Under the pieces are notes generated by a model. The model made no database searches. It was given only the letters and a program-made list of their open reading frames with translations, and was not told the DNA's origin. From assembly GCA_026391075.1 (NCBI GenBank), contig JAPLES010000005.1:136660-200659 (forward strand): a DNA stretch of 64,000 nucleotides, read 5' to 3'. Shown piece by piece: positions 43,593 through 52,652 of the stretch. Source of the DNA: Bacteroidota bacterium (GTDB lineage Bacteria > Bacteroidota > Bacteroidia > Chitinophagales > LD1). Both the position numbers and the translations under genes were made by a program. The first letter of the stretch is position 1. The number at the start of each line of letters is the position of its first letter.

Positions 43593-44587
43593 GCGGTGAA
43601 ATTATTTTTTATTGATGATATGGTTTGATTAGTTCCATCTCCCTGTTCTAACATTTTTCCCACTGCTGCAGCACTAGCAAAATCAATAATTTCCTGAGGT
43701 TGATGTTGGTGAGATAATCCATAAATCAATCCTGCCATAAAGCAATCGCCACTTCCCACTTTGTTGATTGTTTTTTGCAATGAAAATTCTTTTGACACTG
43801 TAATAAAATCACGCTCGTGCAGGACACTAAAATAAGTTTGCTGTAAGCGAAAAGTGTGAGCCACCGTAGTTGTTTTTGGATACGCCTGTTGCAAATGCTT
43901 CATGCTGTTTTGCGCGGCTGTTATCAATTCATCGCGCGATTTTTCTTCACTGTTTTTGAAAGGGCATGGTATGTCAAGAAGTTGTTCTGCCGCCCAAATA
44001 TTTCCCATCACCACATTGCAATACGGCAATAATTCCGACATCACTTCTACCGGTCGCTTACCATATTTCCAAAGCTGCGCGCGAAAATTTAAATCAATAG
44101 ATATGGTAAGCCCTTTTGCCGAAGCAGCTTGCAATGCTTCTTTACAAACGAGTGCAATGTTTTCGTTTAATGCAGGATTGATTGCGCTAAAGTGAAACCA
44201 ATCACAATCTTTAAATGCTTCATCCCAGTTTATTATTCCGGGTTTTAATTCTGCAAAAGAAGAATGCGCGCGGTCATAAATAACTGCGATGTTTTTTAAA
44301 TCTAAGCCTTGCGGCAAATAATAAATTCCAATTCTGTTTCCTGAAATTAGGATGGATGAGGTGTCAATATTTTTCTCTTTCAGTTCATCAATAATTTCTT
44401 TTGTCAAAAAATTATCGGGCAGCGCGGTGCAATATTTAGTAGGTAAATTCCATTTTGCCAGAGCGGTAGCTACATTCAATTCAGAACCGCCTAAAAAAAA
44501 TGCAGCCTTTAATTCATGAATCCATTGTCGTTGTAATTCTGGCGATATTCTCAATAACAATTCTCCGAAACAGAATATTTTTTTCAT
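43589..44587 (-). CDS. kdgK: 2-keto-3-deoxygluconate kinase (PfkB family)
   Basis: ATG at 44587 (MKKIFCFGELLLRISPE); the frame extends upstream but that overlaps KduI. 332 residues of the ribokinase/PfkB fold: LGGSELNVATALAKWN near the start and the C-terminal signature NKVGSGDCFMAGLIYGL with the catalytic aspartate. It phosphorylates 2-keto-3-deoxygluconate. Two bases separate it from kduI. Confidence 0.92.
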   Translation of the reverse strand: MKKIFCFGELLLRISPELQRQWIHELKAAFFLGGSELNVATALAKWNLPTKYCTALPDNFLTKEIIDELKEKNIDTSSILISGNRIGIYYLPQGLDLKNIAVIYDRAHSSFAELKPGIINWDEAFKDCDWFHFSAINPALNENIALVCKEALQAASAKGLTISIDLNFRAQLWKYGKRPVEVMSELLPYCNVVMGNIWAAEQLLDIPCPFKNSEEKSRDELITAAQNSMKHLQQAYPKTTTVAHTFRLQQTYFSVLHERDFITVSKEFSLQKTINKVGSGDCFMAGLIYGLSHQHQPQEIIDFASAAAVGKMLEQGDGTNQTISSIKNNFTA

Positions 44588-44589
44588 GC

Positions 44590-45420
44590 TTATTTTAATT
44601 CGGAAAGCGCGAGCGCATCCATATCGGTAAATGCTTGATTCTCTCCTGCCATACCCCAAATAAAACCATAGTTAGAAGTGCCGCAACCAAAATGCACTGA
44701 CCACGGAGGAGAGATAACCGCTTCGTAATTTGCAATCAGCAAGTGCCTTGTTTCCTTCGGCTCACCCATAAAATGGAATGTGCGCTGTACTTCGGGCAAA
44801 TCGAAATAGAAATAAATTTCTGTTCTGCGCGTATGTGTATGCGGTGGCACAGAATTCCAAACACTGCCTGCATCCAATAAAGTTAAGCCCATTACCAACT
44901 GACAACTTTTGATTCCGTCTTCATGTATGTATTTGTAAATGGTTCGAAGATTCGCTGTTGCTGCATCGCCTAATTTTATTGGCGATGCTTCTTCTTTATT
45001 CATTTTTTCATTGGGGAAAGTATGATGTGCGGTGGTTGACATTAAAAAGAAAAATGCAGGATTGTCTTTTGCATTACTCTGAAAAGAAACCGACTTAGTT
45101 CCTTTGCCCAGATATAAAGCATCGAGTTTTTTCAATTCATATTGCACACCATCTGCTTCAACCACACCATCACCACCTGTATTTATAATTCCAATTTCTC
45201 TTCGCTGCAAAAAATAATCTGCTTTCAATTCAGTCTCATTCGGCAGAAATATTTTTTGCTCTAAAGGATTTACACCACCCAAAATTATGCGATCGAAATG
45301 TGAATACACCAATGAGATTTCATTCGGTTTCATCAATGAAGAAATTAAGAAGTTCGCCCGCAGTTCATCGGTGCTCATGCCTTTTACTTCTTTGGCACTT
45401 GATTGAAATCGTATTTCCAT
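44590..45420 (-). CDS. kduI: 5-keto-4-deoxyuronate isomerase
   Basis: ATG at 45420 gives 276 residues (MEIRFQSSAKEVKGM), the normal KduI length; a longer frame reaches 45468 but overlaps kduD. Cupin with the zinc ligands in NSVPPHTHTRRTEIYFYF and SPPWSVHFGCGTSNYGFIWGM. It isomerises 5-keto-4-deoxyuronate, the spontaneous product of unsaturated uronates, to 2,5-diketo-3-deoxygluconate. Confidence 0.95.
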   Translation of the reverse strand: MEIRFQSSAKEVKGMSTDELRANFLISSLMKPNEISLVYSHFDRIILGGVNPLEQKIFLPNETELKADYFLQRREIGIINTGGDGVVEADGVQYELKKLDALYLGKGTKSVSFQSNAKDNPAFFFLMSTTAHHTFPNEKMNKEEASPIKLGDAATANLRTIYKYIHEDGIKSCQLVMGLTLLDAGSVWNSVPPHTHTRRTEIYFYFDLPEVQRTFHFMGEPKETRHLLIANYEAVISPPWSVHFGCGTSNYGFIWGMAGENQAFTDMDALALSELK

Positions 45421-45452
45421 TGGTTCAGTTTTTATTTCATTTCGAATTTCAA

Positions 45453-46217
45453 TTAGCGTCCCATCCATCCGCCATCCACAGTCAGAATTGTTCCATGCAC
45501 ATAATTAGATGCGGCAGAAGAAAGGAAAACAACAGCGCCTTTCAGGTCTTCAGGTTTTCCCCATCTGCCAGCCGGTATTCTTGAAAGTATCGCAGCACTT
45601 CGTTCCTTATCGTTACGCAATGCTTCGGTATTATCAGTGACAATATAGCCCGGAGCAATGCCGTTTACATTTACGCCTTTCGCTGCCCACTCGTTAGCAA
45701 GTGCTTTAATTAGACTTGCTAAAGCACCCTTGCTTGCAGCATAACCCGGAACATTTACACCACCTTGAAAGCTTAGTAATGAACAAGTGAAAATTATTTT
45801 TCCGCTGCCTCGAGCTATCATTTCTTTTCCAATTTCTCGTGCTAAAATAAATGGCGCATCCAAATTAATGGATTGCACTTTGTCCCAATATTCATCTGTA
45901 TGTTCCGCTGCAGGCGCGCGCATAATTGTTCCTGCATTGTTGATGAGAATATCAATGACTGAATTTTCTGCAATCACTTTTTTTATAAATAAATGCAGCG
46001 CACCGCGGTCCGAAAAATCTGCGGCATAAGCCTTGAAATTTCTACCCAATGCCTTTACTTCATTTTCAATATCGCTACCTAATAATTCTAAGGAAGAGGA
46101 AACGCCAATGATATCTGCACCGGCTTCGGCTAAGCCAATGGCCATTGCTTTTCCAATTCCTTTACTACATCCGGTTACCAAAGCAGTTTTGCCGGTAAGA
46201 TTAAAAGTTGATGTCAT
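45453..46217 (-). CDS. kduD: 2-dehydro-3-deoxy-D-gluconate 5-dehydrogenase
   Basis: 254-residue classical SDR. TGCSKGIG loop, NNAGTI, and an intact catalytic Ser and YAASKGA (Tyr-x-x-x-Lys). It reduces 2,5-diketo-3-deoxygluconate to KDG. Followed by kduI after 32 bases. It contrasts with the catalytically altered SDR at 6684. Confidence 0.93.
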   Translation of the reverse strand: MTSTFNLTGKTALVTGCSKGIGKAMAIGLAEAGADIIGVSSSLELLGSDIENEVKALGRNFKAYAADFSDRGALHLFIKKVIAENSVIDILINNAGTIMRAPAAEHTDEYWDKVQSINLDAPFILAREIGKEMIARGSGKIIFTCSLLSFQGGVNVPGYAASKGALASLIKALANEWAAKGVNVNGIAPGYIVTDNTEALRNDKERSAAILSRIPAGRWGKPEDLKGAVVFLSSAASNYVHGTILTVDGGWMGR

Positions 46218-46295
46218 TTACTTTTCGAAATTGAGTGGTAATTTACTTTTTGAAAACCAAAAAATCTGTTTGCAAAATAGGATTCTTCATTTGTT

Positions 46296-46724
46296 TTATA
46301 AAACGAGTTTAACGGCTTGCCGCGCCAATAATTTCCATTTCCCCCTTTTTTTTTCAAATACCAAAAGCACTTTCAATTTTACAGTGCCGGGCTTTCCTCC
46401 ATTATTAGTTGCAGCAGTCAAAATATGCCGAACTACAGCTACGTTTTGAGTAATTGAAATTGTTTGTTCAGTCAAATCAATCGTAACAAAATCAGATTTA
46501 CCGGTCACAATATTTTCAATAAATTCTTTCTTGTTTTCCACTCTGCCACTGGAATGTCCGTAACTTAAACTATCTGCAGTTAATTGGTACAGCGAAGTTT
46601 TGTTCGCATCAACCATTGCCAGTCGCAATTCTTCCACCGCAAGTGAAACCGCCTTTGTATCTTTTGATTGACCAAAAGAGTTGATTGAAACTGTATAGAG
46701 AATTGTCAGCAATACGTATTTCAT
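46296..46724 (-). CDS. secreted NTF2-like (DUF4440) protein
   Basis: 142 residues with signal peptide MKYVLLTILYTVSINSFGQ. The rest is a compact NTF2/SnoaL-like cone: EELRLAMVDANKTSLYQLTADSLSYGHSSG, then NIVTGKSDFVTIDL and RKGKWKLLARQAVKL. Such small proteins often accompany uronate and rhamnogalacturonan loci in Bacteroidota; the function is not established. It precedes kduD by 78 bases. Confidence 0.8.
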   Translation of the reverse strand: MKYVLLTILYTVSINSFGQSKDTKAVSLAVEELRLAMVDANKTSLYQLTADSLSYGHSSGRVENKKEFIENIVTGKSDFVTIDLTEQTISITQNVAVVRHILTAATNNGGKPGTVKLKVLLVFEKKRGKWKLLARQAVKLVL

Positions 46725-46767
46725 AACTTTATTTTGAATAGAGGCGAGTCACTTATTTTCTTTGAAT

Positions 46768-47508
46768 TCAGTTATCCAGCACTACACGAAACCCGCAGTT
46801 TTGTTTGTGGTGGTCATAAATATTTCGATTGCGCGCTTTGTTGTAACAGCGCTCTTCACCACTTCGCCATGAACCACCGCGCACCACTCTTAATATTTCC
46901 TTTTTATCGTTTCGGGGATTTTCTGTTTTGCTCTTTTTGTAAAATGCAGCATTCCACCAATCACTACAAAGTTCCCACACATTTCCACTCATATCGTATA
47001 GGTTTAACTCATTTGATTTCTGCATTCCTACAGGGTGCGTTTTTGCTTCAGCATTTTTTTTTACCCATCCAACCTCTAACAAACTATCGCTGCCGCTATA
47101 ACGGTAATTTTTGCTTTGTTTTCCTCCCGCTGCTGCATATTCCCATTCAGCTTCGGTGGGTAAACGATAATGTTTACCCGTAAGTTTATTCAGTTCAACC
47201 AAAAATTCATCCACCATTTCAGGAGTAACTTCTTCCACCGGACAATCTTCGCAACCTTTAAAAAACGATGGATTGGTTTTCATCACTTGCATCCATTGGC
47301 GTTGTGTTACTTCATATTGCCCAATGAAAAAGCTGTTGAGCGTAACAGTGTGTTGCGGTTTCTCATTTTCTTCTCCGCTGTGACTTCCCATGGCAAAACT
47401 TCCGCCTTCTACAAAAATCATTTTGGGTGTTATAATATCGGATGATGCTGTAGCGCGAAAATAAAACAGCGCAGAAAGAAAAAGGTAAAGTGTTTTGGTT
47501 TTTGTCAT
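46768..47508 (-). CDS. SUMF1/FGE-like domain protein, secreted
   Basis: 246 residues. Cleavable or anchored N-terminus (MTKTKTLYLFLSALFYFRA), then the formylglycine-generating-enzyme-like fold: MIFVEGGSFAMGS, YEVTQRQWMQVM, RLPTEAEWEYAAAGG, LYDMSGNVWELCSDWW and VVRGGSW. In true FGE two cysteines in the last block make the copper site; here the first is replaced (GGSWRSGEERCYN), so it is not expected to make formylglycine. A ligand-binding or structural role is more likely. Divergent from the GH105 gene across 57 bases. Confidence 0.85.
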   Translation of the reverse strand: MTKTKTLYLFLSALFYFRATASSDIITPKMIFVEGGSFAMGSHSGEENEKPQHTVTLNSFFIGQYEVTQRQWMQVMKTNPSFFKGCEDCPVEEVTPEMVDEFLVELNKLTGKHYRLPTEAEWEYAAAGGKQSKNYRYSGSDSLLEVGWVKKNAEAKTHPVGMQKSNELNLYDMSGNVWELCSDWWNAAFYKKSKTENPRNDKKEILRVVRGGSWRSGEERCYNKARNRNIYDHHKQNCGFRVVLDN

Positions 47509-47565
47509 TCGGGTTTCGGCTGAGATAATATCTTCGGCAGCAAAATAAATATTAGCTGTAATAAC

Positions 47566-48714
47566 ATGTTTAACAAATTGAGAATCATTTCAGTTTTTCT
47601 TCTGCTTACATTTTCCCAAAACAGTTTTGCACAAACTTGGGCTGACAGTTTAGATGCTTATGCGCGCGAATCTTTTTTGCCCGCTAAGAATTATAAATGG
47701 CGATGGACGCACGCGGCATTGCTAAACACCATGATGAAGCAATATGATTTAGCTGCGCCTGCACAAAAGCAGCTGTATTTCGACTACATAAAAACTGCGA
47801 TGGATAAAACCTATGAATTGGCTAATGGCAAAACACCAAATTCGGTGGCATCGGCAATGGGACTTGCATTTTTATATAACGTTACAAAAGATGAAAAATA
47901 TAAAACCAAGGCAGAGAAAGTTTACAACGACTACCTGAAAATAAGGCGAACGAAAGATGGTGGAGTTTCGCACCTGATGCTTTTTACCGAATTATGGGAC
48001 GACACCATTTTTATGATTGGCGAATTTCTTTTGAAGATGTATACCGCCACCGGTGATGAAAAATATTTGGATGAATTTGTAAAACAGTTTCGCCTGCATC
48101 GCGAAAAATTACAGAGTAAAGAAAACGCTTTATGGGTGCATGGTTGGGATAGCGATAACAAAACGCATTGCACTTTTTGCAGCCAAATGTATTGGGCAAA
48201 TAAAGAAAGCAGAAGGAGTTCAGAAATTTGGGGCAGAGGTAATGGATGGATAGTAGTTACACTCACTGATGCGCTGGAGATAATTCCACAGAATAATATT
48301 TACTGGAATGAATTAGCAGGGTATCTAAAAGAAATGATTCAACATTTACCAGCCTTGCAGGATAAGAAAACCGGACATTGGTTTCAATTGCCTGCAAGAA
48401 ATACAGATGCAGAAAATTGGATAGAAAGTTCGAGCACTGCCATGTTTGCCTATGGAATAAATACCGCATTGCATTTTAAACTGGTGAGCGATTCATCCTT
48501 TACCGCCAGTGTAGCAAGCGCCTACAGCGGGTTGAGAAAATACAGCATTATATCTGCGGGTAAACATTATCTAACTGTAAATAATGTTTGCGTGGGCACC
48601 TGCATTGGCAATAAGAATTATTATTTCAAGCGCAAAACAAAAACGGGAAGTCCCTATGGAATTGGAATGGCAATTCAGTTTGGAAGAAAGTATGAATTGC
48701 GAAATGGCAACTAA
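47566..48714 (+). CDS. GH105-type unsaturated glycuronyl hydrolase
   Basis: 382 residues. Signal peptide MFNKLRIISVFLLLTFSQNSFA. Alpha/alpha-barrel with the conserved aspartate/tryptophan pieces: WRWTHAALLNTMM, ELWDDTIFMIGEFLLKMY, VHGWDSDNK, RGNGWIVVTLTDALEIIP and GSPYGIGMAIQFGR. GH105/GH88 enzymes hydrolyse the vinyl ether of unsaturated uronic acids left by polysaccharide lyases. It is divergent from the kduD/kduI operon, which metabolises exactly this product. Confidence 0.9.
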   Translation: MFNKLRIISVFLLLTFSQNSFAQTWADSLDAYARESFLPAKNYKWRWTHAALLNTMMKQYDLAAPAQKQLYFDYIKTAMDKTYELANGKTPNSVASAMGLAFLYNVTKDEKYKTKAEKVYNDYLKIRRTKDGGVSHLMLFTELWDDTIFMIGEFLLKMYTATGDEKYLDEFVKQFRLHREKLQSKENALWVHGWDSDNKTHCTFCSQMYWANKESRRSSEIWGRGNGWIVVTLTDALEIIPQNNIYWNELAGYLKEMIQHLPALQDKKTGHWFQLPARNTDAENWIESSSTAMFAYGINTALHFKLVSDSSFTASVASAYSGLRKYSIISAGKHYLTVNNVCVGTCIGNKNYYFKRKTKTGSPYGIGMAIQFGRKYELRNGN

Positions 48715-49108
48715 TCATGCGCTGAAAAAAGAAAGTATTTCAACAGAAACTTCACTTCAAATCTTTCGGGTGTAAGTTTAGGACTGTATTAAATGGAGTC
48801 AAGATGCTTGCAACCGGTAAGGTAAATCAGCGGAAATATGCAGCACAAAAAATATTTCAACTGTTTGTTCAATTCAATAATTTAGACCAATGAAAGATGT
48901 ATTGCCTTGCAAGAAATGAAAACATAACCTACCTGTCGAGCAAAAACGCATTGTTTGTTACAAGTGCTGCTAACACCCGCTATAATTTATCGGGCACTAG
49001 GGTTTGATACTTTTAAAAGCAATTAGTTATTTAGCTCAAAATTCATCCGTTGATTATCATTTAAACACAACCAGAACACCATCCATTACAAAGCAAAATA
49101 AAAACAGC
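48715..49108. other. intergenic region, no gene seen
   Basis: About 394 bases between GH105 and the small membrane-anchored protein. An open frame reaches 48775 in another phase of the GH105 tail, and an upstream extension from 49004 exists for the next gene, but neither is convincing. No promoter of good quality or hairpin seen. Confidence 0.4.
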
Positions 49109-49750
49109 ATGAAAAAAATTCTTGTCATCATTCTTCTAGCTATCCTCAACACTGCAGGAGTTGTTATTGGTTATATTAAAGGAGCTGAAAAAGTGCGCAA
49201 TGGTTTAGTAGCCAATTTTCCCACCGTTAAAAATTTGGTGCAGGGAACAACTGTTGAATTTGATTCTGTTGTTTCTATTTCACTAACCCGAGGAGATGAT
49301 GAAACACTTTTTAATTTACTCAAAGCAGATTCAAAAGTGGATTCCGTGTTATTCAGCATTCCATATTACGCTCGATATGGAGTTGATTTAACCGTGCGCA
49401 ATTTCAGATTATTCAGAAACGAAGAGACGGTGGAAGTGTGGTTGCCCGATACCAAACTTCAATATTGTGAATTGAAATTTGATAGGATGTTATTGAACGG
49501 AAAGACAACATCAAACTGCACCGCAACGCTTAGAACCAAGTTATATGAATACATCATTCCATTGCTGGAGAAAAACAAAACTAATCGTAAGATTTCTAAA
49601 ACGGCTACAGTCAAAACGTTGATGTATTATTTCATGCCATACAAATTTGAGTTGAAAGTATATATAGCCGAAGAGCAACAAACACTTCCTTCGGTACCAG
49701 GAGTAAATCAAACAGTGGACGAAGCCATCAATCAAATGCTGGGCAAATAA
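49109..49750 (+). CDS. membrane-anchored protein, possibly DUF4230-like
   Basis: ATG at 49109 (MKKILVIILLAILNTAGVVIGY) after a long upstream open region; 213 residues. One N-terminal membrane helix, then a soluble region with SIPYYARYGVDLTVRNFRLFRN and VEVWLPDTKLQYCELKFD, reminiscent of DUF4230 proteins (helix plus beta-rich domain), but I am not sure of the family. No catalytic motif. Isolated between two unrelated genes. Confidence 0.55.
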   Translation: MKKILVIILLAILNTAGVVIGYIKGAEKVRNGLVANFPTVKNLVQGTTVEFDSVVSISLTRGDDETLFNLLKADSKVDSVLFSIPYYARYGVDLTVRNFRLFRNEETVEVWLPDTKLQYCELKFDRMLLNGKTTSNCTATLRTKLYEYIIPLLEKNKTNRKISKTATVKTLMYYFMPYKFELKVYIAEEQQTLPSVPGVNQTVDEAINQMLGK

Positions 49751-49818
49751 AATTTGCGGTTCTTCTTTTATATACAGCTAACATTTTTTTCAGAAAATAA
49801 TTTGCTCTTGTTTCGCTG

Positions 49819-49861
49819 ACACATAACGAACTATGTGTAGTTTTAACCGTAAATAATTTTG
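49819..49861 (+). promoter_or_regulatory. inverted repeat and -7-like box upstream of the collagen-like gene
   Basis: A perfect 7-base inverted repeat ACACATA / TATGTGT with a 6-base spacer lies at 49819-49838, possibly an operator. TAATTTTG, an exact match to TAnnTTTG, is at 49854-49861, 29 bases before the ATG; no clear TTTG -33 element is seen. Confidence 0.35.
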
Positions 49862-49889
49862 ACGGGTTAGTTGAGCAAAATTTAACGCC

Positions 49890-52373
49890 ATGAAATCGAA
49901 GATTCACGAGTTCCTTTTTTCAAACAAAAAAGCGACTGCCCTACTTGTTCTTATCCTGATTGCACAAAGTATTTGGTCGCAAGTACCTCATAAATTTAAC
50001 TATCAAGCAATAGCGCGCGATGGATCGGGCACCATCATCACCAATCAAAACATTAGCGCTCGTTTTTCTATTCGCGATATTGCAGCCACCGGCCCTATTA
50101 TTTATCAAGAAACTCAACATCTTCAAACGAATCAATTCGGATTGTTCACCGCTATGATTGGTGATGGTCCTGCAGGAATTGGGAATTTTTCAAGCATTAA
50201 CTGGGGCAGCGGTTTAAAATATTTACAAGTAGAGTTTGATGCACAAGGTGGCAACAATTATTTGATTGTTGGTTCATCGCAACTACTTAGCGTGCCTTAT
50301 GCATTGTATGCAGAAACTTCGGGTAATGGCGGAGGTGGTGCAACGGGCGCCACTGGTGCAAATGGAAATAACGGCATAACAGGAGTTACAGGTGCAAATG
50401 GATTGAATGGACTAACAGGACCTACAGGGGCAAAAGGAAGTACGGGCGCTACAGGAGCCAATGGATTAAATGGAGCTACCGGTGCAACAGGCTTAAAAGG
50501 AAGCACAGGCTCAACAGGTGTTACGGGAGCAGCAGGAGCTGGTCATGCTTCAGGCACATTAAACTACGTGGCCAAATTCACACCCGATTCTATTTCGTTG
50601 GGGAACTCTTCCATTTTTGATAACGGAACCAATGTGGGCATTCATACTTCTGCTCCACAAAGCAGTTTACAAATTCACAACGTTAACTCAACTACTCTTC
50701 AACTAACAACGGATAGTACGGGCAAAAATGCAGGAGATGGATTTTTAATTTCTGTAAATGATAGCAGCGAAGTAGGAATGATTCAGCAGGAGAATAAAGA
50801 TTTATTTATCAGCACTTCGGGTAACGAACGCATGCGATTTACTAAAAATGGTTTGGTGGGAATAGGCACTTCTTTTCCGCAACGCGATTTGGTGCTTATC
50901 AGTCAAACAGGTCTTCCTACTTCACAACAAATAGTTTCTGTGCTTACTGGTCAACTAGCAACAGATGGTTTGCTGGTTGGGCAAAGCGATGTTTTTGGAA
51001 CAGCACAATTAATGAATCAGGAAAACAAACCCTTGCTTTTTGGAACTAATTCGTTGGAGAAAATGCGAATTAACGAAGCAGGAAAAGTAGGAATCGGGAT
51101 GACAAATCCGCAGCGCGAACTGGTGGTGTCGGCAGGGTTTGACACTGCGGCTATTCAGTTGGCTTCTTCTGTAACCGGAACTTCAAAATTTGACGGCTTT
51201 GTAATTGGACAACGAAGCAACACAGGAGAAATTCAACTGATGAATTATGAAACAGAAAATGTTTCACTTGGAACAAGTGGAAAAGATCGACTAACTGTTT
51301 CGCAAGATGGGCAAATAGGCGTAAATGTTTCTTCACCTGTAAATGATTTGGTAGTGAAGAATGCCGCAGCTGTGCCTTCGCGTTTTCAAATTGCTTCTTC
51401 TGCCACAGGCGATGGTCCTTCTGATGGTTTGGTAATTGGTCACAGCAACTCTACAGGCGCTGCATTCATAACCAACTATGAAAACGAACCGTTGAGTTTT
51501 GGAACTTCTTCCACTGAACGAATAAGAATAACTCAAACAGGAAATATTGGAATTGGATTAGTTTCTTCTTCGCCTGCTTATAACATAGATGCGGCATTTA
51601 ACACCGATGCGGTTTTCAGATTGAAGGGACAAGGTGGAACTTTCAATCGTTCAATTTTTATTTTGGATAAAACCAGTGCAGCAAACGACCAGGCGGCTGT
51701 GCAATACAGTTTAAACAATTCGGCACAGTGGTTAGCGGGAACATTGAACAATTGCAACTACCGCATTTTTAATTTCAACACGGGCAACGATGCGCTCACC
51801 ATTGATTTCACCAATGATAATGTAGGCATAGGAACTCCCGCTCCCGCTGCAAAATTGGAAGTGAACGGACAGGTAAAGATTACGGGTGGCGGTCCTGCAG
51901 TTGGCAAAGTTTTGATTTCTGATGCCACTGGTTTGGCTTCGTGGGGAGAAGACAATCCAAAAAAAGGATTTAGTGCATATAGTCAGAACGGATTGCTCAG
52001 TGTGGCGAGCGGAGTAGAAACCCAAATTCTTTTCGACAACATAAATTTCAATGATGGCAATTATTACGATGTAGGGTTAGGAACGTTCAATGTTTATTCC
52101 GAAGGCTTGTATCATTTTGATGTAAAAATACTTTGGGAGAATTTTTCTTTAGCAGGCAATGCAATACTCGCACTTCGGGTAAACGGAATTATTACCGAAC
52201 AAACAAGGCAGAGTATTTCATCGGGCGCAACAGTTCAACAGATTTTGAACAGCAACTTCAAACTCTACTCAGGCGATGTGGTTGATGTGGTTATTTTGCA
52301 AAGTACAAGCTCTTCACAAAATGTAAACCTCAATCAACTGGAAAGTGTTTTTGAGGGATATAAGGTTTACTAA
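49890..52373 (+). CDS. collagen-like / repeat-module / C1q-like surface protein
   Basis: 827 residues. Signal peptide, then an N-terminal domain ([15 protein letters not shown] ... ) common to Bacteroidota fibre-like proteins. Residues ~150-218 are 23 Gly-X-Y triplets rich in GAT/GLN/GST, collagen-like. Then come at least four related ~75-residue modules, each built on DGFxIGQ, a central NYENxPLxFGTS block, and a GxxGIG turn. The last ~130 residues ([19 protein letters not shown] ... [12 protein letters not shown] ... ) have the layout of a C1q/TNF-like trimerising jelly roll. Likely a trimeric surface fibre, exported by an unidentified route since no T9SS domain is visible. The hairpin that follows belongs chiefly to the tRNA on the other strand. 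Confidence 0.8.
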   Translation: MKSKIHEFLFSNKKATALLVLILIAQSIWSQVPHKFNYQAIARDGSGTIITNQNISARFSIRDIAATGPIIYQETQHLQTNQFGLFTAMIGDGPAGIGNFSSINWGSGLKYLQVEFDAQGGNNYLIVGSSQLLSVPYALYAETSGNGGGGATGATGANGNNGITGVTGANGLNGLTGPTGAKGSTGATGANGLNGATGATGLKGSTGSTGVTGAAGAGHASGTLNYVAKFTPDSISLGNSSIFDNGTNVGIHTSAPQSSLQIHNVNSTTLQLTTDSTGKNAGDGFLISVNDSSEVGMIQQENKDLFISTSGNERMRFTKNGLVGIGTSFPQRDLVLISQTGLPTSQQIVSVLTGQLATDGLLVGQSDVFGTAQLMNQENKPLLFGTNSLEKMRINEAGKVGIGMTNPQRELVVSAGFDTAAIQLASSVTGTSKFDGFVIGQRSNTGEIQLMNYETENVSLGTSGKDRLTVSQDGQIGVNVSSPVNDLVVKNAAAVPSRFQIASSATGDGPSDGLVIGHSNSTGAAFITNYENEPLSFGTSSTERIRITQTGNIGIGLVSSSPAYNIDAAFNTDAVFRLKGQGGTFNRSIFILDKTSAANDQAAVQYSLNNSAQWLAGTLNNCNYRIFNFNTGNDALTIDFTNDNVGIGTPAPAAKLEVNGQVKITGGGPAVGKVLISDATGLASWGEDNPKKGFSAYSQNGLLSVASGVETQILFDNINFNDGNYYDVGLGTFNVYSEGLYHFDVKILWENFSLAGNAILALRVNGIITEQTRQSISSGATVQQILNSNFKLYSGDVVDVVILQSTSSSQNVNLNQLESVFEGYKVY
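50337..50545 (+). repeat. collagen-like Gly-X-Y codon array
   Basis: About 23 consecutive codon triplets beginning with Gly, using mainly GCA, ACA/ACG, AAT and GGT/GGA/GGC codons. Encodes the triple-helix region of the surface protein. Confidence 0.85.
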
Positions 52374-52378
52374 ACAAA

Positions 52379-52406
52379 AAAGGGTTGCTCGTTTGAGCAA
52401 CCCTTT
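52379..52406 (-). terminator. terminator downstream of tRNA(CAT)
   Basis: Stem AAAGGGTTGCTC / GAGCAACCCTTT with a GTTT loop. Read on the minus strand the second arm runs into six T, so it fits the end of the tRNA transcript; it can also end the collagen-like gene on the plus strand. Confidence 0.8.
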
Positions 52407-52407
52407 G

Positions 52408-52481
52408 TGGTCCCACTTGGGCTTGAACCAAGGACCCCTTGATTATGAGTCAAGTGCTCTAACCAGCTGAGCTATGAGACC
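52408..52481 (-). tRNA. tRNA with anticodon CAT (Met or Ile2)
   Basis: 74 nt on the minus strand, no encoded CCA. Acceptor GGTCTCA / TGGGACC (one T-G pair), D arm AGCTCAGCTGGTTAGAGCA, anticodon arm CTTGA-CTCATAA-TCAAG, T arm CTTGG-TTCAAGC-CCAAG. The anticodon loop does not by itself separate elongator Met from lysidine-modified Ile2. Confidence 0.9.
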
Positions 52482-52509
52482 AATATTTTTTAAAAGAACA
52501 ATTCAACAA

Positions 52510-52572
52510 TCCCTGAACCAACGACCCTCCCGACTTGGGTCGGGATGCTCTAACCAGCTGAGCTATGAGACC
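52510..52572 (-). pseudogene. tRNA-derived remnant (5' half of the CAT tRNA with altered anticodon arm)
   Basis: On the minus strand the first 26 bases repeat the 5' half of the neighbouring tRNA exactly. The anticodon arm is replaced by a stronger hairpin, TCCCGAC ... GTCGGGA, without a normal 7-base loop, and after GGTCGTTGGTTCA the 3' half (T-loop end and acceptor) is missing. Therefore not a functional tRNA. It lies 91 bases upstream of the intact gene. Confidence 0.7.
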
Positions 52573-52652
52573 GTTGTTTCAAAATATAAAAAAGAACAAA
52601 CAATTTGAAACGAGGGGCGAAAGTAAATATTCGCGGTTATTTTCGAAACGGT

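Noticed and set aside
45421-45455. Possible weak heptad array before kduI
   Set aside because: Units agree at only two or three positions, below what I would separate from AT-rich background.
48584-48775. Small ORF overlapping the end of GH105
   Set aside because: In a different phase of a well-supported gene with no recognisable features.
50297-50506. Open frame antisense to the collagen-like region, rich in Pro-Val/Pro-Phe-Ala repeats
   Set aside because: It is the complement of the Gly-X-Y codons; the repeat explains it fully and it has no start context of its own.
52510-52572. Second functional tRNA
   Set aside because: No normal anticodon loop and the 3' half of the T arm and acceptor are missing.
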